Shown: positions 49,580 through 60,434, numbered from the stretch's first letter. The stretch is 64,000 bases of DNA from Candidatus Melainabacteria bacterium (GCA_023250195.1 JAHFBF010000003.1:310001-374000); one strand, 5' to 3'. The notes: a model not told the origin generated them from the sequence alone. Translations and numbers: made by a program.

Positions 49580-51097
49580 TTACACATAGTTAGTTAAATA
49601 ATTAACTAATGTTCTTACCCCGACTCCTGTTGGTCCTTTTGGACCATATTCATTTTCTTTATCAATCCACGATGGACCAGCAATATCTATATGAACCCAC
49701 GGAATATCAGCTACAAATTTTTCGATAAATACAGCCCCGTTTTGTGCACCGGATTTACCCTTTGATCCGGTGTTAATCATATCTGCAATATCACTTTTTA
49801 TTTTTTCTCTATCCTCGTCAAAAAGCGGTAGCTGCCACATTCTTTCACCGGCTTCATTTCCAGCTCTTATGATTTTATCTGCAAGTTCTTGATTATTTGT
49901 CATAACTCCATTTGCTGTATCACCAAGTGCAACGACACATGCACCGGTTAATGTAGCAAGATCAATAATTTCATCAGGCTTTTGTTTTACTACATAAGAT
50001 ACGGCATCAGCTAAAGTGACACGTCCTTCAGCATCAGTATTTAAAACTTCAATTGTTTTTCCAGCCATTGAGCGGATAACATCACCGGGTCTGTATGCCT
50101 TTCCGCCTGGCATATTTTCAGTAGCTGCAACTATCATGGTAACTGCAACATCTGGCTGAAGCTCTCTCATTGTACTCATTGTGCCGATTACTGCAGCAGA
50201 ACCGGACATGTCATCTTTCATGGTTTCCATTGAATTGGCTGGTTTAAGTGAAAGCCCGCCGGAATCAAAAGTAATCCCTTTACCTACAATTGCAATGTGT
50301 TTTTTAGGTTTGCCTTTTGGAGTGTATTTAATTTCAATAAACTTTGGCGGTTCATTGCTTCCTTGTGCTACAGCAAGAAATGCACCCATTCCAAGTTTTT
50401 CACATGCTTCACGATCTAAAACTTTGATTTTTAGTTTATTTTCTTTTGCTACTTTCCTGGCTATGTTTGCAATTTTTGTAGGAGTCATGGTTATTGCTGA
50501 TTCAGTAACCATATCTCTTGCTAGAGCTTGTGCTTTTGCAACAATGTTTCCTTTCTTAACTCCTGCTTCTATGTCTTTTAATTTTGATTTATCTGTTTCA
50601 GCAATAATTAAAGTCTGAATTTCTTTTTTAGGTTCTTTTTTGTCTTTTGATTTAAACTTATCAAATTCATAAATTGCCAGCTGTGAAACTTCTGTCAAGG
50701 TCTGTGCAGCATCTTTTGTATCTATTTTTCCGGTACCGACTCCATGTAAAATAGTGCAAGCTGTTTTTGCTTTTTCTCTTTTTGCTGTGCGAATTGCTGC
50801 TGCAGATGCTTTTCTAACAGCATTTAGATCAAACTTTTCTTTCTCACCAAGTCCTACAATGATTACTTTTTTTGCAGGGATTGAACCATTTGTTCTTATA
50901 GTTAAAGTGCTTCCAATCTTTCCTTTAAAGTCTTCTTCTTTTATTATCTTTTTAATTAACCCGTCAAGGGCAAGATTAACCGCTCCAGTTCCTCCGCGTA
51001 GAGTCACGCCATGGCGTGACTCTACTTCAAATAAATTTATAATTAACACATCGCATGGAATATTTTCGAGTTTTTGATTCTTTAGAATTATTTTCAT
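49580..51097 (-). CDS. pepA: Leucyl aminopeptidase (M17) with palindrome insert
   Basis: Two-metal cytosolic aminopeptidase. 505 residues: a macro-like N-domain and a catalytic C-domain with VGKGITFDSGGLSLKP, MKDDMSGSAAVIG, and NTDAEGRVTLADA supplying metal ligands, then LATLTGACVVALGD. A 28-bp palindrome (50998-51025) encodes residues 25-34 (VESRHGVTLR) in the loop after the second strand of the N-domain, away from the active site. It is preceded by a 29-bp palindrome in its upstream region and the divergent 5S gene. Confidence 0.95.
   Translation of the reverse strand: MKIILKNQKLENIPCDVLIINLFEVESRHGVTLRGGTGAVNLALDGLIKKIIKEEDFKGKIGSTLTIRTNGSIPAKKVIIVGLGEKEKFDLNAVRKASAAAIRTAKREKAKTACTILHGVGTGKIDTKDAAQTLTEVSQLAIYEFDKFKSKDKKEPKKEIQTLIIAETDKSKLKDIEAGVKKGNIVAKAQALARDMVTESAITMTPTKIANIARKVAKENKLKIKVLDREACEKLGMGAFLAVAQGSNEPPKFIEIKYTPKGKPKKHIAIVGKGITFDSGGLSLKPANSMETMKDDMSGSAAVIGTMSTMRELQPDVAVTMIVAATENMPGGKAYRPGDVIRSMAGKTIEVLNTDAEGRVTLADAVSYVVKQKPDEIIDLATLTGACVVALGDTANGVMTNNQELADKIIRAGNEAGERMWQLPLFDEDREKIKSDIADMINTGSKGKSGAQNGAVFIEKFVADIPWVHIDIAGPSWIDKENEYGPKGPTGVGVRTLVNYLTNYV
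50998..51025 (-). repeat. In-frame 28-bp palindrome in pepA
   Basis: Perfect palindrome GTAGAGTCACG... with centre GCCATGGC. It begins at a codon boundary (codon 25) on the gene strand. Confidence 0.9.
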
Positions 51098-51153
51098 TAC
51101 TTCTTATTATCCTTTCTTAAAACCTGTAAAACCAATTCTAACTCGTTGAGGCT

Positions 51154-51182
51154 GTCGAGGCAGGTTTTAAACCTGCCTTTAC
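51154..51182. repeat. 29-bp palindrome upstream of pepA and 5S
   Basis: Same class as the radA and rplV copies (GTCGAGGCAGG...CCTGCCTTTAC), here intergenic in the divergent pepA/5S region, 20 bp upstream of the 5S -35 box. Confidence 0.8.
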
Positions 51183-51202
51183 AATGTTCATTATTATATT
51201 TT

Positions 51203-51230
51203 TTGACAAGTACTATATTTGTTGTATAAT
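51203..51230 (+). promoter_or_regulatory. Promoter of the 5S rRNA gene
   Basis: Consensus TTGACA (51203-51208) and TATAAT (51225-51230), spacer 16 bp. The expected start point (about 51236) coincides with the first base of the 5S gene, so the RNA may be made with little or no 5' leader. Confidence 0.85.
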
Positions 51231-51234
51231 AAAA

Positions 51235-51357
51235 AGTCCTTGGTGTGAATGCGGCTGGAACACACCCGTTCCCATTCCGAACACGACAGTAAAGACAGCT
51301 AGCAGCGACAATATTTAAATCGCAAGGTTTTGAGAAGATAGCCATGCGCCAGGGACT
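51235..51357 (+). rRNA. rrf: 5S ribosomal RNA, solitary gene
   Basis: About 123 nt. Terminal stem AGTCCTTGG with CCAGGGACT, loop with the conserved ACCCGTTCCCATTCCGAACA segment and the AGATAGCCATGCGCC 3' part. It stands alone: no 16S or 23S in the window. It has its own promoter immediately upstream and a strong terminator immediately downstream. Confidence 0.92.
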
Positions 51358-51361
51358 TATA

Positions 51362-51396
51362 AAGAACCTCTGAGAAGATCGGAGGTTCTTTTTTTT
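51362..51396 (+). terminator. Intrinsic terminator of 5S rRNA
   Basis: Perfect 9-bp stem AAGAACCTC/GAGGTTCTT with an 11-nt loop, followed by a run of T. It lies 5 bp after the 5S 3' end. Confidence 0.93.
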
Positions 51397-51466
51397 ATGC
51401 AGCTAAGGGATTTTTGTTTTTAATGTGTTTGTGAAAATTTTAAGTAAAATTATCTAGTCTAGGGTT

Positions 51467-52162
51467 TTAATTTTTAGCTCCAAGTGCTTTAGCTGCTTGT
51501 GCTTGTGTCATCTTACCACCGCCTGGTAGTTTGTCTAAAGCTGCTGCACCTTCTCCACCTGCTTTTGCATAAAATGGTGAAAGGTTTGGATCTGATGATC
51601 TGTTTTTTAGTTTTGAAATTCTATCTGAATTCTTTCCAATACTTTCTGCAACTCCAGGCAATTTGTCTTTAAATTGTTCTATTAATTCAATGTTTTCAAC
51701 TGCTATAGATGGATCCATTCCGCCTTTTTCTGCAATTGCCAGTGTTGCTCTAATATATTTATCTACTTCTTTTTTGCTGAAAGCCTGTGTAAATGAAGTG
51801 TTACCTTTTACGATTTGCTCTTCTATTTTGCCGACAAATGCGCATACTTGAGCTTGAGCACTTAATATTGCTTTTTCATCTTTACTGAGTCCTTTTTTTG
51901 CCTGTGATATGGCTTTATTAATTTGCCTAGCTCTTTCAGCTAGAACGGCTTTTCCATCATGAATATTTAATTCTCCACCCATGGTTACTTTAAGTGCTGT
52001 TTTATCAGCTTTTTTAATTGGTAACTTATTTATAGAACTACTAACTAATGCACCATCATGATGATCTAAAAATCTTCTTAGTTTTTGAAATTCAGCGACT
52101 ACAGCTGTATGTGTTTCTTTAGGGGCTAGTGATCCTGGTGTTAGTTGAAACAGTAAAAACAT
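51467..52162 (-). CDS. Orphan Lys/Ala-rich helical protein
   Basis: 231 residues from the ATG at 52162, chosen because GAGGAG lies 10 nt upstream; a TTG 6 codons earlier is rejected. The start MFLLFQLTPGSLAPKETH resembles the orphan at 2385-3161. The rest is helical and rich in Ala, Lys and Glu, ending with a Gly/Ala-rich part (AGGEGAAALDKLPGGGKMTQ). No signal peptide with a clear cleavage site. Function unknown. Confidence 0.72.
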   Translation of the reverse strand: MFLLFQLTPGSLAPKETHTAVVAEFQKLRRFLDHHDGALVSSSINKLPIKKADKTALKVTMGGELNIHDGKAVLAERARQINKAISQAKKGLSKDEKAILSAQAQVCAFVGKIEEQIVKGNTSFTQAFSKKEVDKYIRATLAIAEKGGMDPSIAVENIELIEQFKDKLPGVAESIGKNSDRISKLKNRSSDPNLSPFYAKAGGEGAAALDKLPGGGKMTQAQAAKALGAKN

Positions 52163-52435
52163 CTTTAAATTTCTCCTCAAATAACTTCTTGAATATTATA
52201 TTAAACAGATCAGAAACTTTTTTCAATCTAATATAGTTTGATTATGACATAACCGAATCTTAAAATGCAATACTAAATATTAAAAGAAAATGAAAGTTTG
52301 TTTTAACCTTTGTATGAATATAGATGCATTTTACTAAATTATTCTACAGGTTAAAAGGTTAAAATGATTTTTGCTTTTATTGATTCATTTACATACGTTA
52401 AGAAAAAAGGTTAAGATATTAGGTTAAAACTTTCT

Positions 52436-53068
52436 ATGTCTGTAATAAAAACAAAAAGCGATTTAGTGGAAAATTGGTTAAGCATTGCACGGGATAAAAA
52501 GACCAATTCTGAGCAGTTTCGTGCTGCTATGGAAAATATTGGACTTTTATTATTTTCAGAAGCAGTAAACGATGTAAAAGGTTTAACTACAAAACAGCAT
52601 ATAAAAACCCCACTCATAAAAACACAGGTAAGGTACCTTGATCAAAAAAATATTTATATAATTCCAGTTTTACGTGCAGGACTTTCAATGTTGTCCGGGA
52701 TAAGAAGATTGGTTCCTGAAGCAAAGGTAGCGCATGTTGGTTTGTATAGAAATGAAAACACTCTTGAACCACATTGGTATCTTGATAAACTTCCAAAAAA
52801 AATCACAAAGCGTTCCACATTTTTTATTCTTGAACCCATGATTGCAACCGCTGGAACTATTACACAGGTTATACAAAGAATAGTAATTTTAGGGTCTGTG
52901 AAAATCTTTGTAATTAGTTCATTAATTTCAGGACAGGCTAAAAAGAAACTTGAGGAAAAATTCCCGATGGTGAATTTTCATGTTGCAGGGATTGATCCAA
53001 TGCTAAATCATAAAGGCTATATTGTCCCTGGATTAGGAGATGCTGGCGACAGAGCGTTTAATATGTAA
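52436..53068 (+). CDS. upp: Uracil phosphoribosyltransferase
   Basis: Salvages uracil to UMP with PRPP. 210 residues: IPVLRAGLSMLSGIRRLVPEAKVAHVGLYRNE with the flexible loop, the PRPP-binding FFILEPMIATAGTITQVIQRI, and the uracil-binding end GYIVPGLGDAGDRAFNM. EPMIATAGT replaces the more usual DPMLATGGS, a mild variation. No Shine-Dalgarno seen. eno follows after 59 bp containing a leader repeat. Confidence 0.93.
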   Translation: MSVIKTKSDLVENWLSIARDKKTNSEQFRAAMENIGLLLFSEAVNDVKGLTTKQHIKTPLIKTQVRYLDQKNIYIIPVLRAGLSMLSGIRRLVPEAKVAHVGLYRNENTLEPHWYLDKLPKKITKRSTFFILEPMIATAGTITQVIQRIVILGSVKIFVISSLISGQAKKKLEEKFPMVNFHVAGIDPMLNHKGYIVPGLGDAGDRAFNM

Positions 53069-53080
53069 TGTTGGGGCAGG

Positions 53081-54474
<1,394 letters not shown>

Positions 54475-54487
54475 GGATTCTGTTATT

Positions 54488-55612
54488 ATGCGTCATTGCG
54501 AGGAGCGAGAGCGACGAAGCAATCTCCAAAACGTTAGTAGATTGCCACGTCGATTCTTTCAGAATCTCCTCGCAATGACGTGTGTCGGATTGATTTATAT
54601 AACAAATGTTTCTTATGCCCAAACTACCCGCATTCTCGAAGATGAAAAAAACAATATAGAGATCTATGAAAATGTTAACAAAGCTGTTGTAAACATTACT
54701 ACAAGACGTGTACAAGTTAATGAATTCTTCCTGTTAGCGGTTCCTTCTGAAGGCAGTGCTTCTGGATTTGTTATTGATAAGCAGGGGCATATTTTAACTA
54801 ACTATCATGTGATTGAAAATGCAAAAGATTTAGTGATTACTCTTTATAATGGTCAGCCTTATCAGGCAAAACTTATTGGAGTTGATCCTGATGATGATAT
54901 AGCAATAGTTAAAATTGAAATACCTCCTGAAAAGTTGTTTCCAGGGATGTTGGATCCTGGTTCTGAATTAAAAGTAGGGCAAAAAGTTTTAGCTATTGGA
55001 AATCCATTTGGTCTCGATAGAACTTTAACCACAGGAATTATCAGCAGCCTTGGAAGAGCTTTAAGGTCTGAAAATAATAGATTAATTAAAGGAATAATTC
55101 AAACAGATGCAGCGATTAATCCTGGTAATTCAGGTGGACCACTATTAAACAGTAATGGATATATTATTGGGGTGAATACTGCGATTGTAAGTAAGGTTGG
55201 GCAAAGCGCCGGAATAGGTTTTGCTATCCCTATAAAAACAGTAAAAAAAGTTATTAAGGATTTAATTGCTTATGGTTATGTGATAAGAACAAACATTGGT
55301 ATATTGCAGGCTTATGAAACAGGAAATGGACTTTTAATTACACAACTGGAACCAAATGGTCCGGCTCAAGCTGCCGGACTTAGTGGTCCTAGATTAATTG
55401 TTCAGAGAAGGGGTGCTATTGAATACAGATCAATAGATCACTCTGCTGCAGATTTAATTACTGCAGTTGATGGTAAAGAAATAAAAACATTTGATGAGTT
55501 GCTGGACTATATAGAATTAAAGAAGCCCGGAAATGTAGTTAATGTTTCTATTATTAGAGGAAAGAAAAGATTAACAATTCCAGTAACACTTGGGAAATCA
55601 AAAGCAGTATAG
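54488..55612 (+). CDS. HtrA/DegP-type serine protease with repeat-derived N-terminus
   Basis: Envelope serine protease and chaperone. From the ATG at 54488 (AAGGA 10 nt upstream) 374 residues: trypsin-like domain with H107 (ILTNYHVI), D137 (DPDDDIAIVKI) and S215 (NPGNSGGPLLN), then one PDZ domain (about 270-370, LLITQLEPNGPAQAAGLSGPRL). Residues 2-31 are encoded by the repeat element 54492-54579, so the basic part and half the hydrophobic core of the signal peptide come from a repeat. The native part begins CVGLIYITNVSYAQ. A start at 54464 overlapping eno is possible. Confidence 0.93.
   Translation: MRHCEERERRSNLQNVSRLPRRFFQNLLAMTCVGLIYITNVSYAQTTRILEDEKNNIEIYENVNKAVVNITTRRVQVNEFFLLAVPSEGSASGFVIDKQGHILTNYHVIENAKDLVITLYNGQPYQAKLIGVDPDDDIAIVKIEIPPEKLFPGMLDPGSELKVGQKVLAIGNPFGLDRTLTTGIISSLGRALRSENNRLIKGIIQTDAAINPGNSGGPLLNSNGYIIGVNTAIVSKVGQSAGIGFAIPIKTVKKVIKDLIAYGYVIRTNIGILQAYETGNGLLITQLEPNGPAQAAGLSGPRLIVQRRGAIEYRSIDHSAADLITAVDGKEIKTFDELLDYIELKKPGNVVNVSIIRGKKRLTIPVTLGKSKAV
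54492..54579. repeat. Large inverted-repeat element in the htrA signal-peptide region
   Basis: 88 bp with inverted ends GTCATTGCGAGGAG and CTCCTCGCAATGAC and the inner motif GAAGCAATCTCC...AACGTT. It begins on the base after the start codon region and is read through in frame. Same family as 39311-39428. Confidence 0.9.
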
Positions 55613-55769
55613 GGTTACCTCCTGGATTATTAAATAAAATTTATCTTTTACCTTATAGATAAGATATCTTTATGACAAATATCACTTGAAATTTTTTTCA
55701 TGGGGATAGCCGGTTTTATTTAAGATAATTCATTTGTATAATTAAGCTAAACAGTCGATTAACTAAAGT

Positions 55770-56477
55770 ATGAATAACATAACCCACAAATCTATTATTA
55801 GGAATAGCTTTTTAAGCAATCAAATACTTGGTGCATTTCTTGTGTTTTCTTACTTTTTAGTGTATGGAATTACTGCTCAGAGTGCATTATTTGGGGTCCA
55901 GCTTCTTTATTTTCTAAGTTCGGTTATATTTGCAGGGTTCATTTTTTATGTAAGAGATCCAGAGGTTCAAAAACAGAAAGTTAAAAAAGGGATTTTATTT
56001 AGCCAGATTGTTGGTACAGGCTTGATTTTTGCTTATCTTTTAATCTATGGGATTTCAAGCGTGGCTTTGTTAAAAGGATTTCAATTGGTGTTTTTTATGA
56101 GTTCATATATTTTTGTTATGTCAGTAGTTTACTTAAGGGATCCTGAACGTATTAAAAAACAGGAAGAGATATCTGCTTCTATTACGCATAGTCCTTTTAT
56201 AGAAAGAAATCCATGCTTTGTAAACAGCAAGGATTTAAGCTGGTTAGTCAGGGAAGTAAATAGTGCGTTGTCAGTAATTATTGGATTTTCTGAACTTTTG
56301 CTGAAAAGAGAGCACAGTGAAGTTGAAAAAGAATATATGCTGAGAAATATTTATGAACATTCTCTTTGTATCAATAATAGTATTAGTAAAGTTTCATCGT
56401 TACTTCCTGATTCTATTACTAAGCCAAAACAAACGCATGAAGTCGCTGATTTATTGGCAGATAAAAACTTTGTATAA
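55770..56477 (+). CDS. Membrane protein with degenerate histidine-kinase dimerisation domain
   Basis: 235 residues. Two similar halves of two membrane spans each (SNQILGAFLVFSYFLVYGI... and FSQIVGTGLIFAYLLIYGI...), each ending in VRDPE or LRDPE, suggest an internal duplication. The C-terminal part (about 160-215) resembles a DHp/HisKA helix pair (REVNSALSVIIGFSELLL), but the position of the phospho-acceptor His is Arg, and no ATPase domain follows. It is either a truncated kinase or a non-catalytic partner. tRNA-Leu follows. Confidence 0.7.
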   Translation: MNNITHKSIIRNSFLSNQILGAFLVFSYFLVYGITAQSALFGVQLLYFLSSVIFAGFIFYVRDPEVQKQKVKKGILFSQIVGTGLIFAYLLIYGISSVALLKGFQLVFFMSSYIFVMSVVYLRDPERIKKQEEISASITHSPFIERNPCFVNSKDLSWLVREVNSALSVIIGFSELLLKREHSEVEKEYMLRNIYEHSLCINNSISKVSSLLPDSITKPKQTHEVADLLADKNFV

Positions 56478-56497
56478 AGCTTAAAACCATTCTCCTG

Positions 56498-56503
56498 TAT
56501 AAT
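56498..56503 (+). promoter_or_regulatory. -10 element of tRNA-Leu
   Basis: TATAAT 9 bp before the tRNA 5' end. No convincing -35 was seen, as that region lies at the end of the preceding gene. Confidence 0.5.
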
Positions 56504-56512
56504 ATTTGCCAT

Positions 56513-56595
56513 GCCGCTGTGGCGAAATGGCAAACGCAGTTGACTCAAAATCAGCCGGGAGCAATCCCTTGTCGGTTCAAGTCCGACCAGCGGCA
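56513..56595 (+). tRNA. tRNA-Leu (anticodon CAA)
   Basis: 83-nt class II tRNA: acceptor GCCGCTG/CAGCGGC with discriminator A, anticodon stem GTTGA/TCAGC with loop CTCAAAA (anticodon CAA, Leu UUG), long variable arm, T-arm GTCGGTTCAAGTCCGAC. CCA not encoded. Heptamer repeats follow directly. Confidence 0.95.
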
Positions 56596-56602
56596 ATTCT
56601 AG

Positions 56603-56650
56603 AGAATCAGAGGTCAGAGATCAGAGGATCAGAGATCAGAGGATCAGAAA
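56603..56650 (+). repeat. Heptamer tandem repeat (RTCAGAG type) after tRNA-Leu
   Basis: At least six imperfect units ATCAGAG, GTCAGAG, some separated by an additional G. It is like the short tandemly repeated repetitive (STRR) heptamers described in filamentous cyanobacteria. Confidence 0.75.
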
Positions 56651-56740
56651 GAACATAAGCAAAAATCTGAGCAAGTATAAGGTAATGGCAGGTTTCCTAC
56701 TTTAGGCAGGTCTACTTATTGCGGAAAAATCTGCCACTAC

Positions 56741-56770
56741 TTGACAATATATTAGGTAAGACTATATAGT
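56741..56770 (+). promoter_or_regulatory. Promoter P1 upstream of rpoB
   Basis: TTGACA (56741-56746) and TATAGT (56765-56770) with 18-bp spacer; a 16-bp spaced TATATA overlaps. 140 bp before the rpoB start. Confidence 0.7.
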
Positions 56771-56812
56771 GATAGATAATAACAAGAGAATCACAATATA
56801 CTCATATACAAG

Positions 56813-56841
56813 TTGACATTAAATGCCAGGGAAAATATAAT
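56813..56841 (+). promoter_or_regulatory. Promoter P2 upstream of rpoB
   Basis: Full consensus: TTGACA (56813-56818), 17-bp spacer, TATAAT (56836-56841), about 65 bp before the ATG. The strongest sigma-70-type match in the window. Confidence 0.85.
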
Positions 56842-56910
56842 TTTAACCCTGCTTGCTTGTTTTTCTAAAAAAATAAATTGTTTTATTTGATTAAGATATT
56901 GAGGTAATAA

Positions 56911-59900
56911 ATGACAGTTAAAACGCCTGAGCGTGTGCAACCCTACGCAAAGGCTGGCCAAAGAACTGCGGTTCTTCCAGATCTGGCTGAAATTCAAAAA
57001 GCTTCCTTTGAATGGTTCTTAAGAGAAGGACTTTCTGAGGAATTAAAATCATTTTCACCAATTCGTGATTACACTGGCCGATTAGAGTTGTATTTTTTAC
57101 ACGATAATTATTCTTTTGAAGATCATACGGAACCTAAGAAAGCAAAAACTCCACAGGAAGCTCGTGATAATGATCAGAGCTATACAAAGAAACTTTATAT
57201 TCAGATGCGCCTTGTCAATCGTGACACGGGTGAAATAAAAGAAAATAAAATGTTTGTAGGGGAAATCCCGATGATGACTGATCGTGGGACATTCATTATT
57301 AATGGTGCAGAGAGAGTGGTGGTTTCTCAGATTGTAAGATCACCTGGAATATATTACAAACGTGAAGTTGATCCAAATGGAAAAAGAACATTTAATGCAA
57401 CCCTTATTCCAAACAGAGGAGCATGGTTAAAACTTGAATCTGATAATAATGACATTGTTCATGTAAAAATTGACAAGAATAGAAAATTATATGCTACTAC
57501 TTTATTAAAAGCACTTGGTTATACAGCAAATGAAATGGAAACACTTTTCCATCATTTTGACTTTTTGCACAAAACCTTGGAAAAAGATCCAGCTGATAAC
57601 AGAGAACAGGCATTAATTGAAGTCTATAAAAAATTAAGGCCCGGGGATCCTACAAGTGTTGAAGGTGGAAGGCAAATATTAGAATCAAGATTTTTTGATG
57701 ATAAAAGATATAACCTTGGCAAAGTAGGTCGTTATAAAATAAATAAAAAACTTACCTTATCTGTCCCTGAAGATACAAGAGTTTTAACTCGTGATGATAT
57801 TGTTGCATCAATAGATTATTTAATAAACCTCCATTATGATGAAGGTCAAATTGATGATATTGATCATTTGGGAAACAGAAGGATTAGATCAGTTGGTGAG
57901 CTTTTACAAAACCAGTTCAGGGTAGGTCTTTCAAGACTAGAAAGAATTATTAAAGAAAGAATGACTTTGCAGGATGCGGATACTTTAACACCTGCAAATC
58001 TTTTAAATCCAAAACCATTAATTGCTGCAATCAGGGAATTCTTTGGTTCATCTCAGTTAAGTCAGTTTATGGATCAAACAAATGCACTTGCTGAATTGAC
58101 ACATAAAAGAAGATTATCAGCGTTAGGTCCCGGCGGTTTATCCAGAGAACGTGCAGGCTTTGCAGTTCGTGATATTCATCCAAGCCATTATGGAAGAATA
58201 TGTCCTGTAGAAACTCCGGAAGGTCCAAATGCAGGTTTGATTGGGTCTCTTGCTACTCATGCACGTGTTAATCAATATGGTTTTATAGAAACACCTTATA
58301 AAAAAGTAGTAAGTGGTATTGTTTCTAACGAAGTTCAATATCTGTCTGCTGATGAGGAAGATAATTTTAGAGTTGCTCCTGGTGATGTTCCTTTAAACGA
58401 AGATGGATCTTTTAAAGCAGAGTTTATACCTGTCAGATATAAGAGTGAGTTTATTGTAGTGCCGCCTGAAGAAGTGGATTTTGTAGGTGTAAGTCCTATT
58501 CAGATAGTTTCTGTAGGAACCGCGTTGATTCCATTTCTTGAGCATGATGATGCAAACAGAGCTTTAATGGGTTCAAACATGCAGCGTCAATCGGTGCCGC
58601 TTATTACTACAGAGAGACCTTATGTTGGTACGGGCATTGAAAAGCAGACAGCAAGAGACTCTGGTATGGTTATTGTTGCAAATGATTTTGGCGAAGTCAC
58701 TTATGTAAGTTCCCAGAAAATCAGAATTAAATACAAATCATTCAATCATGAAGTTGAATATACCCTGACAAAATTTAACAGAAGTAATCAGGACACCTGT
58801 TTAAACCAAAAGCCAATTGTAAGTGTTGGTGACAAAATTATTCCGGGTCAGATCCTTGCTGATGGACCAGCAACAGACTGTGGTGAACTTGCACTGGGGA
58901 AAAATATTCTTGTTGCATTTATGCCATGGGAAGGATATAACTTTGAAGATGCTATTTTAATCAGCGAAAAATTAGTTATGGATGATGTTTTTACATCCAT
59001 TCATATAGAAAAATTAGAAATTGATGCCAGATCTACAAAACTTGGACCTGAAGAAATAACAAGAGAAGTGCCAAATGTTTCTGAAGAAGCATTAAGGCAT
59101 CTGGATGAAAGCGGAATTGTAAGAATAGGTGCAAGAGTATATCCTGATGATGTTCTGGTTGGAAAAATTACTCCAAAAGGAGAATCTGATCACCCTCCTG
59201 AAGAGAGGCTTTTAAGAGCAATCTTTGGTGAAAAGGCAAGAGATGTCAGGGATAATTCCTTAAGAGTGCCGCATGGTGAAGGTGGAAGAGTTGTTGATGT
59301 AAAAGTTTTTGATCGTGAAAAGGGAGATGAGTTACCTCCTGTAGCAAATAAAGTTGTTCGTGTTTTTATTGCTCAGAAGAGAAAAGTTTCAGTAGGTGAT
59401 AAGGTTGCAGGACGACATGGTAATAAAGGTATAATTGCAAAAATTTTACCTGTTGAAGATATGCCGTTTTTACCAGATGGTACTCCCGTAGATATTGTTC
59501 TAAATCCGCTTGGTGTGCCAAGTCGTATGAATATCGGACAAACCTATGAAACAATGCTTGGCTTAGCTTCAATGTTAAATGGTATACACTATGAAGTTCC
59601 GCCTTTTGATGAAATGTATGGTCAGGAAGCAAGTAAAACACTTGTTACTAATGAAATTAATGCTGCAAAAAAAGAAAAAAATATTGAGTGGATTAATGAT
59701 AACGGTAAAGTTCAATTAACTGATGGCAGAACTGGTGAACTTTTTGACAATCCATGTTCAGTTGGGAAAATCTATATGATGAAACTTGTTCACCTTGTGG
59801 ATGACAAGATTCATGCAAGGAGTACAGGTCCTTATAGTTTGGTAACACAGCAGCCTCTTGGTGGAAAAGCTCAGTTTGGTGGTCAAAGACTTGGTGAAAT

Positions 59901-60414
59901 GGAATGCTGGGCACTTGAAGCATATGGAGCGGCATACACACTGCAGGAAATGCTCACAGTAAAATCTGATGATGTTTCAGGTAGAAGTCGTGCTTATGAA
60001 GCAATTGTAAAAGGTGAAAATATTCCAAGACCTGGAGTGCCTGAATCATTTAAGGTGCTGGTCAGAGAACTTCAATCTCTTGGTTTGGATGTAACAGTTC
60101 TAAGAAGAGCACGGGAAGGTAATGATGAAGAAATTGATTTAACAAATGATGAAACAGACCAAAGAAGAGTTCAATCTAATGTTTCATTATCAAGTCGTGA
60201 TATTGGACTTGAAGAAGAGCTTCAGGGGCTGCGTTCTAAAGTCGAACCTTTAGTAGCAGTAAATGCTCCGACTAAAGATTTAGATTCTGAAAAAGAGTCA
60301 GGTGAAAAAGAGTCAGGTGAAAAAGAATCAGGTGAAAAAGAATCAAAAGAAGAATCTTTTGAGGAAGTATCACTGGATGTGCTTGAACAGGAAGAAGATT
60401 TAGGAAAAGAATAA
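56911..60414 (+). CDS. rpoB: RNA polymerase beta subunit
   Basis: 1167 residues. Recognisable parts: [32 protein letters not shown] (with Ile/Val rifampicin-region context further on: [62 protein letters not shown]), [38 protein letters not shown] and the C-terminal [28 protein letters not shown]. The rifampicin pocket residues look like the sensitive form. The last 60 residues carry a Ser-Gly-Glu-Lys tandem repeat (60295-60345) not typical of RpoB. GAGGTAA precedes the ATG. Confidence 0.98.
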   Translation: MTVKTPERVQPYAKAGQRTAVLPDLAEIQKASFEWFLREGLSEELKSFSPIRDYTGRLELYFLHDNYSFEDHTEPKKAKTPQEARDNDQSYTKKLYIQMRLVNRDTGEIKENKMFVGEIPMMTDRGTFIINGAERVVVSQIVRSPGIYYKREVDPNGKRTFNATLIPNRGAWLKLESDNNDIVHVKIDKNRKLYATTLLKALGYTANEMETLFHHFDFLHKTLEKDPADNREQALIEVYKKLRPGDPTSVEGGRQILESRFFDDKRYNLGKVGRYKINKKLTLSVPEDTRVLTRDDIVASIDYLINLHYDEGQIDDIDHLGNRRIRSVGELLQNQFRVGLSRLERIIKERMTLQDADTLTPANLLNPKPLIAAIREFFGSSQLSQFMDQTNALAELTHKRRLSALGPGGLSRERAGFAVRDIHPSHYGRICPVETPEGPNAGLIGSLATHARVNQYGFIETPYKKVVSGIVSNEVQYLSADEEDNFRVAPGDVPLNEDGSFKAEFIPVRYKSEFIVVPPEEVDFVGVSPIQIVSVGTALIPFLEHDDANRALMGSNMQRQSVPLITTERPYVGTGIEKQTARDSGMVIVANDFGEVTYVSSQKIRIKYKSFNHEVEYTLTKFNRSNQDTCLNQKPIVSVGDKIIPGQILADGPATDCGELALGKNILVAFMPWEGYNFEDAILISEKLVMDDVFTSIHIEKLEIDARSTKLGPEEITREVPNVSEEALRHLDESGIVRIGARVYPDDVLVGKITPKGESDHPPEERLLRAIFGEKARDVRDNSLRVPHGEGGRVVDVKVFDREKGDELPPVANKVVRVFIAQKRKVSVGDKVAGRHGNKGIIAKILPVEDMPFLPDGTPVDIVLNPLGVPSRMNIGQTYETMLGLASMLNGIHYEVPPFDEMYGQEASKTLVTNEINAAKKEKNIEWINDNGKVQLTDGRTGELFDNPCSVGKIYMMKLVHLVDDKIHARSTGPYSLVTQQPLGGKAQFGGQRLGEMECWALEAYGAAYTLQEMLTVKSDDVSGRSRAYEAIVKGENIPRPGVPESFKVLVRELQSLGLDVTVLRRAREGNDEEIDLTNDETDQRRVQSNVSLSSRDIGLEEELQGLRSKVEPLVAVNAPTKDLDSEKESGEKESGEKESGEKESKEESFEEVSLDVLEQEEDLGKE
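60295..60345 (+). repeat. 15-bp tandem repeat in the rpoB tail
   Basis: Three full and one partial copy of GARTCAGGTGAAAAA, encoding ESGEK repeats in the acidic C-terminal tail. Copies 1 and 2 are identical, which points to recent expansion. Confidence 0.9.
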
Positions 60415-60434
60415 AAATATTAAAGGCAGGAAAA

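Larger units (their letters stand above)
56596..56910 (+). other. Upstream region of rpoB with repeats
   Basis: A 315-bp gap between tRNA-Leu and rpoB. It begins with an ATCAGAG heptamer repeat (56603-56650), then a diverged GGCAGGTTTCCTAC...GGCAGGTCTACTT stretch, then two promoters (56741-56770, 56813-56841). No gene is seen. The usual rplKAJL neighbours of rpoB are absent. Confidence 0.7.

Noticed and set aside
51097-51345. Minus-strand reading frame of 82 codons across the 5S region
   Set aside because: It lies over the 5S rRNA gene and its promoter; no protein features.
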